Of a DNA stretch of 24,825 nt, positions 1 through 8,802 are shown in pieces. Source of the DNA: Lachnospiraceae bacterium (GTDB lineage Bacteria; Bacillota; Clostridia; Lachnospirales; Lachnospiraceae); NCBI GenBank assembly GCA_017420605.1, contig JAFOIS010000147.1, forward strand, positions 1 to 24,825, in the 5' to 3' direction. The notes below the pieces were generated by a model. That model was not told the DNA's origin and did no database searches. It saw only the letters and a list, made by a program, of their open reading frames with translations. The stretch's first letter is position 1. Every line of letters starts with the position of its first letter. The position numbers and the translations under genes are program-made.

Positions 1-13
1 GCTCTTCCGATCT
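1..13. other. Sequencing adapter remnant at contig edge
   Basis: The first 13 bases, GCTCTTCCGATCT, are identical to the 3' end shared by Illumina TruSeq-type adapters. A chance match at the very first base of a contig is unlikely, so this is read-through adapter kept by the assembler, not genomic DNA. Real sequence begins at about base 14, inside an open reading frame. Confidence 0.9.
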
Positions 14-15
14 CG

Positions 16-1020
16 GTAACGGTACGCGTGCCGTTCTCCCTGATCCGGACCGGAGAGGGCGAGGCGGCGCAGAATGTTCTGCCGGAACAGATCGGCGTGC
101 CGAAGGGCGCGTATCTCCGCGACCGGAACGAATACGTTTATACGGAAGCGGCGGACACCCTGTTCAATTATTATACCGACGAGGAAGCAGGCGAACTGGT
201 CTTCTTCAACTATGCCGCAGTCCCGGCTTATACCGTGAACGCATGGCAGATCCTCTACGATCTTCCCGTGAAGGAAGCGGCGGCGGATTCGCGCTGGAGC
301 TTTATACCGCAGGTCACGGCCGGCGGGATCGCCGTGAAGTGGGATGAGGAAGAGGACAGCCCCAAAATGCTTGCCGGCGAGGCGGAATACGATCCTGCGG
401 CAGAGGCTGCCGCCGGCGACGGGACCGGGGACGCCGAGGTCGCAGAAGCGCCGGATGACGGAACGCCGGATCCCCGGAAGTCAGAGGAGATGGCGGAACT
501 TTTCGCGCTCCCCGAGGACGTCGTGGGCGCCGTTTCGTTTGCGATGCCGAATGCCCCGGTGCTTCGCGCCGGTGAAACGGAGCGCAGCTGGAGCTATGAC
601 ATTTATTATATCAACCAGAGCGATCCGCATTACGTAAACAAATCGGACAACTTCAATCTGAAGTATCAGATGGAGTTCCACACGAGCATCGATATCAAGC
701 CGTATGACGTGCAGATCCGCGTCCCGGTGAGCCTCGTGAAATACGGACACGGCGAGGAAACTCCGCAGGAGGTATATCCGGCGGATATCGGCATACCGCA
801 GGGTTCCTACGACAAGGCGGCGGATGAATATACGGCCACGCCTTCACGGAAGTCCAGTTTTAACTATTACTATGATGAAGATACACAGGAGATCGTGTTC
901 TTCAACTATAAAACGATCGAAGCCGGGCACAACGACGCCTGGCAGGTGCTGTATAAGAATTACGACGTCATGGAGATCCGGAACGGCTTCAGCTGGGATA
1001 TGACGCCGGACGTTTCCGTG
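16..1020 (+). repeat. Tandem duplication of an N-terminal protein module (about 693-bp period)
   Basis: Two diverged copies of one module can be aligned by eye. Copy 1 runs from base 16 to about 315 and copy 2 from 709 to about 1020. Shared landmarks in order are VxxRVPxSL, an I-G-[VI]-P-[KQ]-G-[AS]-Y segment, FNYYxDE, E-[LI]-VFFNY, and a DAW/NAW-Q-[IV]-LY segment. A spacer rich in Ala, Glu and Asp (about 380-500) sits between the copies. Copy 1 is cut by the contig edge, and further copies may lie upstream. Confidence 0.75.
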
Positions 1021-4000
1021 ACCGTTACGGAGCAGCACGAGGGCGAAGACGGCGAGCCGGTCATCGAGACGGTGACCCAGAAACCGGAAGAGGGAGAGAT
1101 CACCCCGCTCCACGGGGAGGTTTATACCTATATCCAGCTCCAGAAGCTGAACAAGTATCCTTACTACAGCGGCGCGTCCTATACGCCGGGCCTGTATACA
1201 AAGAAACAGGTGCTTTCCTACGCGCCGGACGCGGATAAGATCCTGATCCCCGGGACAGACGAAAAGCTGTTCGATCATTTTGACGAGTACGTCTACGTCG
1301 TATGGAAAGTCGAAGTGGGCGGCTACGCGACACAGCCTTATGACCTGCGGATGCAGGAAGTATCGTGGAACAATATGGCTTCCGGTTACGGGATCATACT
1401 CGGGATGGGCGATCTGGAACCCACGGAGAAAATGGATGGCGAACCGCCGTTCATGGGCACCTATCAGCCGATCACTTACAGCAAACAGCGCAGCTTCAAC
1501 GCCGACTATCTCGTCGTAACGGCATATCCGAAAGAGCAGGTCGTTCCGAACCAGTCGGTTCTGATGAACTATGTCGGCGCCCAGATGATCCCCTTTGACG
1601 ACGGCCCGGATAACATGCAGACGAGGTCTGCGAACGCAGGCTGGACCTACGCCGATTATCAGTGGCATTACAGCGGCGACGTGATCGGGATCACGAAAGG
1701 CGCGGATCCGACGACGTTTGACGGCTGGGTCACGATCTATAACGTTACGGGAGACGATACCGATCTTCCGACGGCGAATTTCTCGGTGCTCGGTACCTGC
1801 CGCAGCTTCGGCCTTACCCACTATGTCGATCCGAACACCGGAAAGATCGGGCAATGGATCCCCGGGACGTATGCGCAGGTGACGACGGTCGACGACGTGG
1901 TCTATGCGTACCCGCAGACGGGCAGCAAGGTCGGCGAAAAGTACATGCTCGGCAAGGAGGATTACTATTTCAACTCCGTAAAGGTCCGGATCAGCGATAA
2001 CGGTTACGATATCTATGAGGATGAGACCGCGGGAACGATGCCGGTCGAACAGACGACGGACGTCCCGACCGGAAACGGAGAGGAGACCTATACGATCGAC
2101 CGCGATCTTTACGTCTATGCCATGTTCGCGCTCGATGAGTCCGGGAATCCCGTAACGTCCGACGAATGGGAACTCGTCAAGACCGTTGCGTGGCATCCGA
2201 GCGGAGAGGTCGGCTATACCTTCACGGCCGACGAGATCAGGCGTGAGCCCTGGCGTGTGAAAATAGTGCACAACTGCGTCGATTACGCGACCTACAGCCA
2301 TATCGACACGAATATCTCGATCCGCGGCGATTCGCCGGCTTTCGCGGAGTTCCCGGACGCGGACAGCGTGCAGCTCGAAAACGTCGCCGGTATCGAAGGG
2401 GAACATTATATCTTTGATCACTCGCTCGGGTTTTTCCACGATGAGAATACGGAAGGCCGGTACGAAGAACCGGGGCTTCTGGACAAGACGATCGAGCTTT
2501 ACGGGCGGCCGCTGATGCGGGACTGCGCCCTCATCCTGCTGCAGAAGGAAGTTCCGTACGCGCACGCCATCAAAGAGGGCTCGGCGTACAATGATCCGGT
2601 ACACAGCCGTGCGAATATCCGGTACCGCATGCAGGCGCATGAAGGGTATTTCATCTACAGCAGGGACGTGATGGATTACCTGCTGGCCGACGATGAAGTG
2701 CCGGTGCCGTCCAGGAACGAAGTCTACTTCTACGATCTTCTGCCGTACGGCGTACAGTTCGATCCGTCCGGCAGGATAACCGCAGGCCGTATCACGAATC
2801 TCAATCTCAATTATCCGGACCGCAGGATCTCGGAAGGCAGCTGGGACAGGACGCAGGTCTCGGCAAAACTGGAAAACGTGATCCAGGATTACAACGGGAC
2901 GGGAAGGACGCTGCTGGCGTTCAAGGTCACTTATACCGGACGGGATTCCTCCGTCTATACGGAACGTGACAAATACTGGTACACGGGATTCGGCATCGCG
3001 TTCGACGCATACTGTGACTATGAAGACTACTCGGCGGCAAGCGAGAGGCCGAATATCGTAGCCTATATGCCCGGGGCGGACGACGCGCAGCCGGATATCA
3101 TCCTCGGCAAGCCGTCGGAGGTGTCGCGGGACGACGGCAACGTTGTATCGAGCGACGGATTCAGCAGTTATTACAGGGAACTCGGCGCCGATATCAACAA
3201 CGACCAGAATACGGAGACCCGGAACGTACTGTACGCGCAGGCGGCCGTCTTCGACGACATCGCGCTCGCGGCGGAGGCCGGCATCGAAAAATTTGTCCGT
3301 GCCGACGACGATCTGTACGGCGTTTACAAGAAGAGCACGACGGTGCTTCCCGGCCATAAGTATGAATATAAGATCACAGTGACCAACGCGTCCCGGTACA
3401 CGCTGCAGGACGTGGTCATCTTCGACCGTCTGGAGAACGCGATAAACGACCGTCAGGTACAGGAACCGGGGAAATTTGAAGACAGCGACTGGAAGGGTAC
3501 TTTTGCCGGTGTCAACACGTCGGAGGCCCGGGTACGGGGCTGCGTGCCGGTCATCTATTACAACGCGGCACGCGACGCGGCGCTGCCGGAAGGCACGCAG
3601 CATCCCTCGGAGATCCTGACGGAAGCAAACGGCTGGATACCGGCCGATGAATGGACGAGGGATCTTGCAGAAGTAATGGCGGTCGCGGTCGATCTCAGCC
3701 GCGGTGCCGACGGGAATCCTTTCGTCCTCGATCAGGAAGACAGCATCAACGTCTATATCTCGATGAACGCGCCTGAAGAACTTCAGGAGGCGGAATGGGC
3801 CTACAATAATCCGGGCTTCTATTCCTATCAGGAAGAAACGGATACGCCGGCCACCGTGATCGGCAACTCCGTAAAGGTCAAGCTCGTGGCGGCCAAGAAA
3901 CTCGAGGTCGAAAAGGAACTGGCTGAATCGGTCCCCGTATCGCGGAGGGGCGATTCCTTCCGCTTTACGCTCACCTGGGACGGCGGGACGGAGCAGTATC

Positions 4001-7000
4001 CGTATGCCTTCCGTGAATATACGCTTTATGAAAAGGCTGCGCCGGAGTTCGAGGGAGACGAAGAGCTCTGGCTCCCGGTATCCGGGATGCACGCGACGGA
4101 CGCGGACGGCGCGCTGTTCCTCCGCGCCGGACAGAAAGCCGTTTTCGAGGATCTCGACGCGGCGCACATCATCGTGGAAGAAGAGGAAAGCCTCCGCTGG
4201 ATCCTTGACGGAAACCTTGAGGGGACGATCGATCCGGACACGGGCCTCAGGCGCGTGCTGGCAGTCAATAATTTCTATCCGATCTTCTACGCGAAGAAGA
4301 CGGTGCGCGGCTATCTTCCGGAAGATGCCGCAGCGCTCAATACCATACCGTTCAGGATGCGCCTTACGGACCGCGAAGGGAACCCGGTCGCGCACCGTAC
4401 GCTCTATGTCGTAAAATCCGCGCCTGCGGACGGCGGGGAGCCGGTCGTTGTCGACGCGCTTCACAGATTTTTCGGAACGATCGCGCCCGGCAAAAAGACG
4501 CCGGATGTCGATCGTGTCCTTGAGACCGATGATAACGGCGAATTTGATATCTATCCGGGTGAGACGGTGGCCTTTGCCGGCAATCAGCCGACTGACCGCT
4601 ATACCATCGAGGAACTTCCGGAATACTATGCGGAAGATTCCGACTGGGCATGCGAAAAGCCGGAGATCACGACCACGGTCGGACCGGAAGGAGCCACGGC
4701 GGAGATCACGAACTACTACCGCTGGAAGCCGGTCTATATCAGCAAGACTGTCGAATACAGTGAACTGACCGACACTTCGGAAGTGCCGTTCACTTTCCTT
4801 CTCTATATGGTCGGCGAAGACGGGAAGAAGGGCGAACAGATCCTGGATTTCAAGTGGCAGCTGCTCGACAGCGCGGACGCGGAACCGCAGGCGGACGCCT
4901 GGCAGGAACCGGCGGAAGACGGTTCGATCACCGCGCCGTGCGCCGGGAAAGTGATCTGTGTCAGCCGGTTCCGCGCCGGAACGAAACTGATCATCGAGGA
5001 AGTCCTTACGGATGAGATCAAGGACGCCTACGCCATCGTCAAGGGAACGGAAAAGGTCCGTATTCCGGTCTACGCAACGGCCGGGTACGCCGATATCGTG
5101 AATAAATATCTGTACCGCGACCTTGAAGTGACGAAGACGCTCGTGACCGATTCGGCGGAGGGCAGCGGATACCGGACCTTCGGCATGGTCCTTGAGAAGG
5201 AGATAACCGGCGAAGACGGGGAGAAGCAGTTCGTTCCGGTGGCCGGCGCTCCGTTTACACGGTATAACGAGGCAGGGGAGAAGCTGTATGTATACTACGA
5301 CGGTCCGCCGACGACGACGGAAATGCCGGACCTTACGGAGATCCCGCTCGTCACGGATGAGAACGGCCTGTTCTATTTGACGGGCGGCACCACGGCCCGT
5401 TTCAGCGCCATCGGCCGGGAAGGGGAAAACTGGAGGATCCGGGAGATCGCGGATGCGACCTATCCGCCGATCTATCCGCCGCTGGACGAGGCGAGCACGG
5501 AAACGCGCACTTTCTCCTACAGCGATCCGGAACATCCGGAGAATAACTACTCCTATGAAGTCGTGGTCACGTATTCCGAATATGTGGAAGGCAAACTGGG
5601 CGACCGGAACGAAGCGCAGTTCATCAACGGCGACAGCAACGTCATCCTGATCCGGAAGAAATGGGTCGCCGACGATGAAAAGGCGCAGGAGTTCCTTGAC
5701 AATAACAGCGGCAACAGTTACTGGGGCTCGCTGACGGCCAGCTATACCGCGGACTTCGGCGGCGTCCCGATGATGGCGGTCAGGACCGAGAAGGCGACTT
5801 ATGACCGGTATTTCTACTATTATGAACCCGAGGCAGGCGGTTATACCTATGGACCGGGCGGATATTTCTATAATGACGGCGCCCTTATCGTGCTCGCGGT
5901 AGACGTTTCGGATGAGGACAGCAAATACTACGACCTTTCGTCTATCGAATATACCATCCGGGAAACGTGGGGTCAGAATACGTTCTACTGGAACAACACC
6001 TCGTTCATTGTCAATGCTGGCAAGTCGGAGATCGTGATCAGCGGGACGGCCGGCGAGCAGCCGATCATCGAATTTGAGAATCATCTGGCGTCTGACTATT
6101 CGATCATCCAGAAGAGGATCATCGGGTCCAACGTTCCGGCCGGTTCGGAACTTGTCTGGCGGGTCGAGCGTTATACGGACGGCAAATGGGCGGCAGCCGA
6201 AGGCGTGCCGTTTGCGGTGCAGTCCTACTCGTTTGTTTACAATGACCGTGCAAGCGGATCGCCGGTACCTGCCTTTGACGGGGTCACCGGAGAAGACGGG
6301 CTGATCCGCATTAAAACAGAGGATACGTTCCTTGCGAGCGACCGGAGGGCGCCGTACGGCTCGGTGATCTATGTGACGTTCACCGATAAAGTGTACGTCA
6401 ACCATACGGTCAACGTTAAGGAAGGCGATCTGCGTGTCGTCGAGCTGGAAAGCGAGTCCGACGAAGCCTGGGGATGGCTGGATTCCTATATCACATCTCC
6501 GGCGCCGTCCGGCCAGCTGAATTATCTTGATTATTATACGTGGCAGAATTTCGGTTCGCTCTTTACGTCGAATCCGTATGCGTATTCGGGAGCGGCGCAT
6601 GGTTTTGTGAATACGACAAGATATGCCGGCTTCCGGGTTGAAAAAGTCGTGGACGTTCCGTCGGACCAGGTATTTACCTTCACGCTCCGGGAGTATCCGG
6701 ATATCAGCAGCGATACGGATCTGATCCCCGGCGCGAATATCCCCTACGTCGTCTATGATACCGCGACGGGCGAGGAGGTACGGAGCGGTGTGACCGGCGC
6801 GGACGGCAAGTTCACGCTGCAGGGCGGTCAGTACGCGCTTTTCATGGTCAAGCCGCGGACGCGCTGGAATGTGACGGAAGAGCGCTCGCTGCCGTATACA
6901 CTGGAGAAGGTCGAAGTAAACGGTACCGTTATCGACAATCCCGGCAGCAACGGGGACGTTTCACTGATCGGCGATCCGGAGACGATCCGGAAGTCCAACA

Positions 7001-8781
7001 TCATCCGGCCGGATTTCCGGGAGGGCGTCATGTATCTCCTGCAGAAGAACGGCCTGAGCCAGTACCCGGATATGATCACACGGGTCCTGTTCGGCACGCC
7101 GTCGCAGTATCCGGAGGCTGTTTCGGATACGTATGAAGTTATGGACAGCTACGGTCTCGATACGATCCGCGGATATCTCAGACCGTCGGAGACTATGGAG
7201 GGAACGTATGACCTCTATATCCTGTCCGATGATCTTATGTATCTGAATCCGTACTCCGGGTATATGTTCTCCGAATTCTACCGGCTGCAGGAGGTCCGCT
7301 TCGACAACGTTTCGAGCGAGAAGACCGTGAACATGCAGTACATGTTCAACAACTGCAGCGGTCTGCAGACGGTGAACCTTGGTGCGCTGGATACCTCGAA
7401 CGTCGTGAATATGTGCGGCATGTTCCGCTACTGCGGTCTGCCCGCGATCGACGTTGGCGCCCTGGAGACCGGCAAGGTCACCGACATGTCTCAAATGTTT
7501 GAAAGCTGTTATGGTCTGACGGATCTCGATCTTTCCGGATGGGATGTCAGCAGCGTCGAGAACATGAACCGCATGTTCTCAGGCTGCTCTAACCTGCAGA
7601 CGCTGAACGTCGCCGGATGGGATACCGGCAACGTCAAAGACATGGGCGGGATGTTCGGCAGTGCCGGCATTCCGGCGCTGGATCTTAGCAGCTGGAACGT
7701 CTCCAACGTCAGAAATATGAGCAACATGTTCCAGAACACTTATAACCTGCAGACGCTGAACGTCGCCGGATGGGATACGGGCAATGTTGAGGATATGTCG
7801 TACATGTTCTACAACTGCGGCCTTGAGACGCTGGATCTCAGCCACTTTAAGACAGGCAATGTCCGGAGTCTGTATTACATGTTCGGCAACAGCCGGCTCC
7901 GGTCGCTGAATCTGGATAACTGGGATCTTTCGAGTGCTTCATCGCTGAATTATATGTTCCAGGGAAGCAGTCTCGAGGAACTGTCCGCGAAGAACTGGAA
8001 ATTCGCGCAGGGCGCCTCCCTTCAGAGTCTGTTCAATGGCTGCAGGCGTCTCAGGGTACTGGACCTTGCAGGCTGGCAGACCGGCGGTGTGACGGATATG
8101 AGTAATATGTTCCGGTATTGCACAAGCCTGGAGACGCTCGACCTTGGCGGCTGGAACACCGGCGCAGTGACGACTATGTACAATATGTTCAGCTATTGCT
8201 CGTCTCTGAAAACGCTGAATACCCAGGGCTGGAATACCGCAAACGTCAGCAATATGCAGAATATGTTCGAATCCTGCTCGTCCCTCGAAACGCTGGATAT
8301 TTCCCACTGGAATACGGGGCGGGTAAACTCGACATCCTATATGTTCCAGAACTGCACGTCTCTGAAGGATCTGAAAATGACCGGATGGACGATGCCGAAT
8401 CTTTCGACCATGCAGTACATGTTCTACTACTGCACTTCGCTGGAAAGCCTGGATCTGAGCGGCTGGAATCCGTCGAACCTGTATTATACGTCTTCCGCGT
8501 TCAATTACTGCACAGCCCTTAAGACGCTGGACATCACGAATATGAAGGCAACCGGATTCAGCAGTTATTACAACGTAAGCTACATGTTCGGAAACTGCAG
8601 CCAGCTTACCACCATCTACTGCAACCAGAACTGGCGGTCGACGCACCGTATCTCGAGCAGTTATATCTACAGGACGTACATGTTCAGCGGATGCACGGCG
8701 CTGCCGAACTACAACAGTTCCTGGACGTCGATCGCGTATGCGTATCCGGGCGACGGCGGTTATTTCACGGCGAAAAGCTGA
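16..8781 (+). CDS. Giant surface protein with Cna-B-like modules and BspA/DUF285 leucine-rich repeats (5' truncated)
   Basis: This is a very large, probably secreted adhesin of at least 2,921 residues whose real start lies off the contig. The GTG at 28 is open in frame but is not the start: codons 16-33 (V-T-V-R-V-P) align with V-Q-I-R-V-P at 709-726, so the homology begins upstream of that GTG. Order by base: a duplicated N-terminal module (16-about 315 and 709-about 1020); further beta-rich, Tyr/Trp-rich sequence to about 3300; a DUF11-like module (about 3300-3900); about seven Cna-B/DUF7601-like modules (about 3900-7000), several showing the DG-x-F-x-L-xx-G-x-x-A-x-F signature; then about 18 DUF285 repeats (7333-8724) and the usual GGYFT-type cap. 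No LPXTG-like motif, membrane helix or other anchor is visible at the C-terminus. The next gene follows after 21 bases and carries related modules plus a sorting signal, suggesting a joint role. A host- or cell-binding role is inferred from the BspA family; the ligand is unknown. Confidence 0.9.
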   Translation, partial: VTVRVPFSLIRTGEGEAAQNVLPEQIGVPKGAYLRDRNEYVYTEAADTLFNYYTDEEAGELVFFNYAAVPAYTVNAWQILYDLPVKEAAADSRWSFIPQVTAGGIAVKWDEEEDSPKMLAGEAEYDPAAEAAAGDGTGDAEVAEAPDDGTPDPRKSEEMAELFALPEDVVGAVSFAMPNAPVLRAGETERSWSYDIYYINQSDPHYVNKSDNFNLKYQMEFHTSIDIKPYDVQIRVPVSLVKYGHGEETPQEVYPADIGIPQGSYDKAADEYTATPSRKSSFNYYYDEDTQEIVFFNYKTIEAGHNDAWQVLYKNYDVMEIRNGFSWDMTPDVSVTVTEQHEGEDGEPVIETVTQKPEEGEITPLHGEVYTYIQLQKLNKYPYYSGASYTPGLYTKKQVLSYAPDADKILIPGTDEKLFDHFDEYVYVVWKVEVGGYATQPYDLRMQEVSWNNMASGYGIILGMGDLEPTEKMDGEPPFMGTYQPITYSKQRSFNADYLVVTAYPKEQVVPNQSVLMNYVGAQMIPFDDGPDNMQTRSANAGWTYADYQWHYSGDVIGITKGADPTTFDGWVTIYNVTGDDTDLPTANFSVLGTCRSFGLTHYVDPNTGKIGQWIPGTYAQVTTVDDVVYAYPQTGSKVGEKYMLGKEDYYFNSVKVRISDNGYDIYEDETAGTMPVEQTTDVPTGNGEETYTIDRDLYVYAMFALDESGNPVTSDEWELVKTVAWHPSGEVGYTFTADEIRREPWRVKIVHNCVDYATYSHIDTNISIRGDSPAFAEFPDADSVQLENVAGIEGEHYIFDHSLGFFHDENTEGRYEEPGLLDKTIELYGRPLMRDCALILLQKEVPYAHAIKEGSAYNDPVHSRANIRYRMQAHEGYFIYSRDVMDYLLADDEVPVPSRNEVYFYDLLPYGVQFDPSGRITAGRITNLNLNYPDRRISEGSWDRTQVSAKLENVIQDYNGTGRTLLAFKVTYTGRDSSVYTERDKYWYTGFGIAFDAYCDYEDYSAASERPNIVAYMPGADDAQPDIILGKPSEVSRDDGNVVSSDGFSSYYRELGADINNDQNTETRNVLYAQAAVFDDIALAAEAGIEKFVRADDDLYGVYKKSTTVLPGHKYEYKITVTNASRYTLQDVVIFDRLENAINDRQVQEPGKFEDSDWKGTFAGVNTSEARVRGCVPVIYYNAARDAALPEGTQHPSEILTEANGWIPADEWTRDLAEVMAVAVDLSRGADGNPFVLDQEDSINVYISMNAPEELQEAEWAYNNPGFYSYQEETDTPATVIGNSVKVKLVAAKKLEVEKELAESVPVSRRGDSFRFTLTWDGGTEQYPYAFREYTLYEKAAPEFEGDEELWLPVSGMHATDADGALFLRAGQKAVFEDLDAAHIIVEEEESLRWILDGNLEGTIDPDTGLRRVLAVNNFYPIFYAKKTVRGYLPEDAAALNTIPFRMRLTDREGNPVAHRTLYVVKSAPADGGEPVVVDALHRFFGTIAPGKKTPDVDRVLETDDNGEFDIYPGETVAFAGNQPTDRYTIEELPEYYAEDSDWACEKPEITTTVGPEGATAEITNYYRWKPVYISKTVEYSELTDTSEVPFTFLLYMVGEDGKKGEQILDFKWQLLDSADAEPQADAWQEPAEDGSITAPCAGKVICVSRFRAGTKLIIEEVLTDEIKDAYAIVKGTEKVRIPVYATAGYADIVNKYLYRDLEVTKTLVTDSAEGSGYRTFGMVLEKEITGEDGEKQFVPVAGAPFTRYNEAGEKLYVYYDGPPTTTEMPDLTEIPLVTDENGLFYLTGGTTARFSAIGREGENWRIREIADATYPPIYPPLDEASTETRTFSYSDPEHPENNYSYEVVVTYSEYVEGKLGDRNEAQFINGDSNVILIRKKWVADDEKAQEFLDNNSGNSYWGSLTASYTADFGGVPMMAVRTEKATYDRYFYYYEPEAGGYTYGPGGYFYNDGALIVLAVDVSDEDSKYYDLSSIEYTIRETWGQNTFYWNNTSFIVNAGKSEIVISGTAGEQPIIEFENHLASDYSIIQKRIIGSNVPAGSELVWRVERYTDGKWAAAEGVPFAVQSYSFVYNDRASGSPVPAFDGVTGEDGLIRIKTEDTFLASDRRAPYGSVIYVTFTDKVYVNHTVNVKEGDLRVVELESESDEAWGWLDSYITSPAPSGQLNYLDYYTWQNFGSLFTSNPYAYSGAAHGFVNTTRYAGFRVEKVVDVPSDQVFTFTLREYPDISSDTDLIPGANIPYVVYDTATGEEVRSGVTGADGKFTLQGGQYALFMVKPRTRWNVTEERSLPYTLEKVEVNGTVIDNPGSNGDVSLIGDPETIRKSNIIRPDFREGVMYLLQKNGLSQYPDMITRVLFGTPSQYPEAVSDTYEVMDSYGLDTIRGYLRPSETMEGTYDLYILSDDLMYLNPYSGYMFSEFYRLQEVRFDNVSSEKTVNMQYMFNNCSGLQTVNLGALDTSNVVNMCGMFRYCGLPAIDVGALETGKVTDMSQMFESCYGLTDLDLSGWDVSSVENMNRMFSGCSNLQTLNVAGWDTGNVKDMGGMFGSAGIPALDLSSWNVSNVRNMSNMFQNTYNLQTLNVAGWDTGNVEDMSYMFYNCGLETLDLSHFKTGNVRSLYYMFGNSRLRSLNLDNWDLSSASSLNYMFQGSSLEELSAKNWKFAQGASLQSLFNGCRRLRVLDLAGWQTGGVTDMSNMFRYCTSLETLDLGGWNTGAVTTMYNMFSYCSSLKTLNTQGWNTANVSNMQNMFESCSSLETLDISHWNTGRVNSTSYMFQNCTSLKDLKMTGWTMPNLSTMQYMFYYCTSLESLDLSGWNPSNLYYTSSAFNYCTALKTLDITNMKATGFSSYYNVSYMFGNCSQLTTIYCNQNWRSTHRISSSYIYRTYMFSGCTALPNYNSSWTSIAYAYPGDGGYFTAKS
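7333..8724 (+). repeat. Array of about 18 BspA/DUF285 leucine-rich repeat units
   Basis: Units of mostly 24-26 residues follow the pattern M-xx-MF-xx-C-xx-L-xx-L-x-[LV]-xx-W-[DN]-T-x-[NV]-V-xx. The Cys position and the MF pair are strongly kept, as in the DUF285 family of BspA-like proteins. Several units (for example those near 7410, 7650 and 7800) are one residue shorter before the second Leu. The last units, from about 8500, drift and run into a Tyr- and Ser-rich cap. Such arrays form a right-handed solenoid and usually mediate binding. Confidence 0.9.
7590..7778 (+). repeat. 36-bp perfect direct repeat inside the LRR array
   Basis: Bases 7590-7625 and 7743-7778 are identical over 36 bases, starting TAACCTGCAGACGC and ending GGATGGGATAC. 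They are offset by exactly 153 bp (51 codons, two repeat units). Flanking codons for similar residues differ at synonymous sites, so identity beyond protein selection points to recent gene conversion or duplication within the array. Confidence 0.85.
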
Positions 8782-8802
8782 GGATAAGGAAGGAGAATTG
8801 AG

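Noticed and set aside
28..30. GTG as true start of the giant surface protein
   Set aside because: The internal repeat shows homologous coding sequence continuing upstream to base 16, and there is no signal peptide after the GTG.
844..6600. A 1,918-codon open frame on the minus strand
   Set aside because: It is codon-aligned antisense to the giant surface gene, its product is Arg/Ile/Asp-rich with no recognisable domain, and sense-strand codon bias explains its openness.
7333..8724. CRISPR array or other DNA-level tandem repeat
   Set aside because: The periodicity is of 24-26 codons with protein-level conservation and diverged DNA; there are no identical short repeats with unique spacers.
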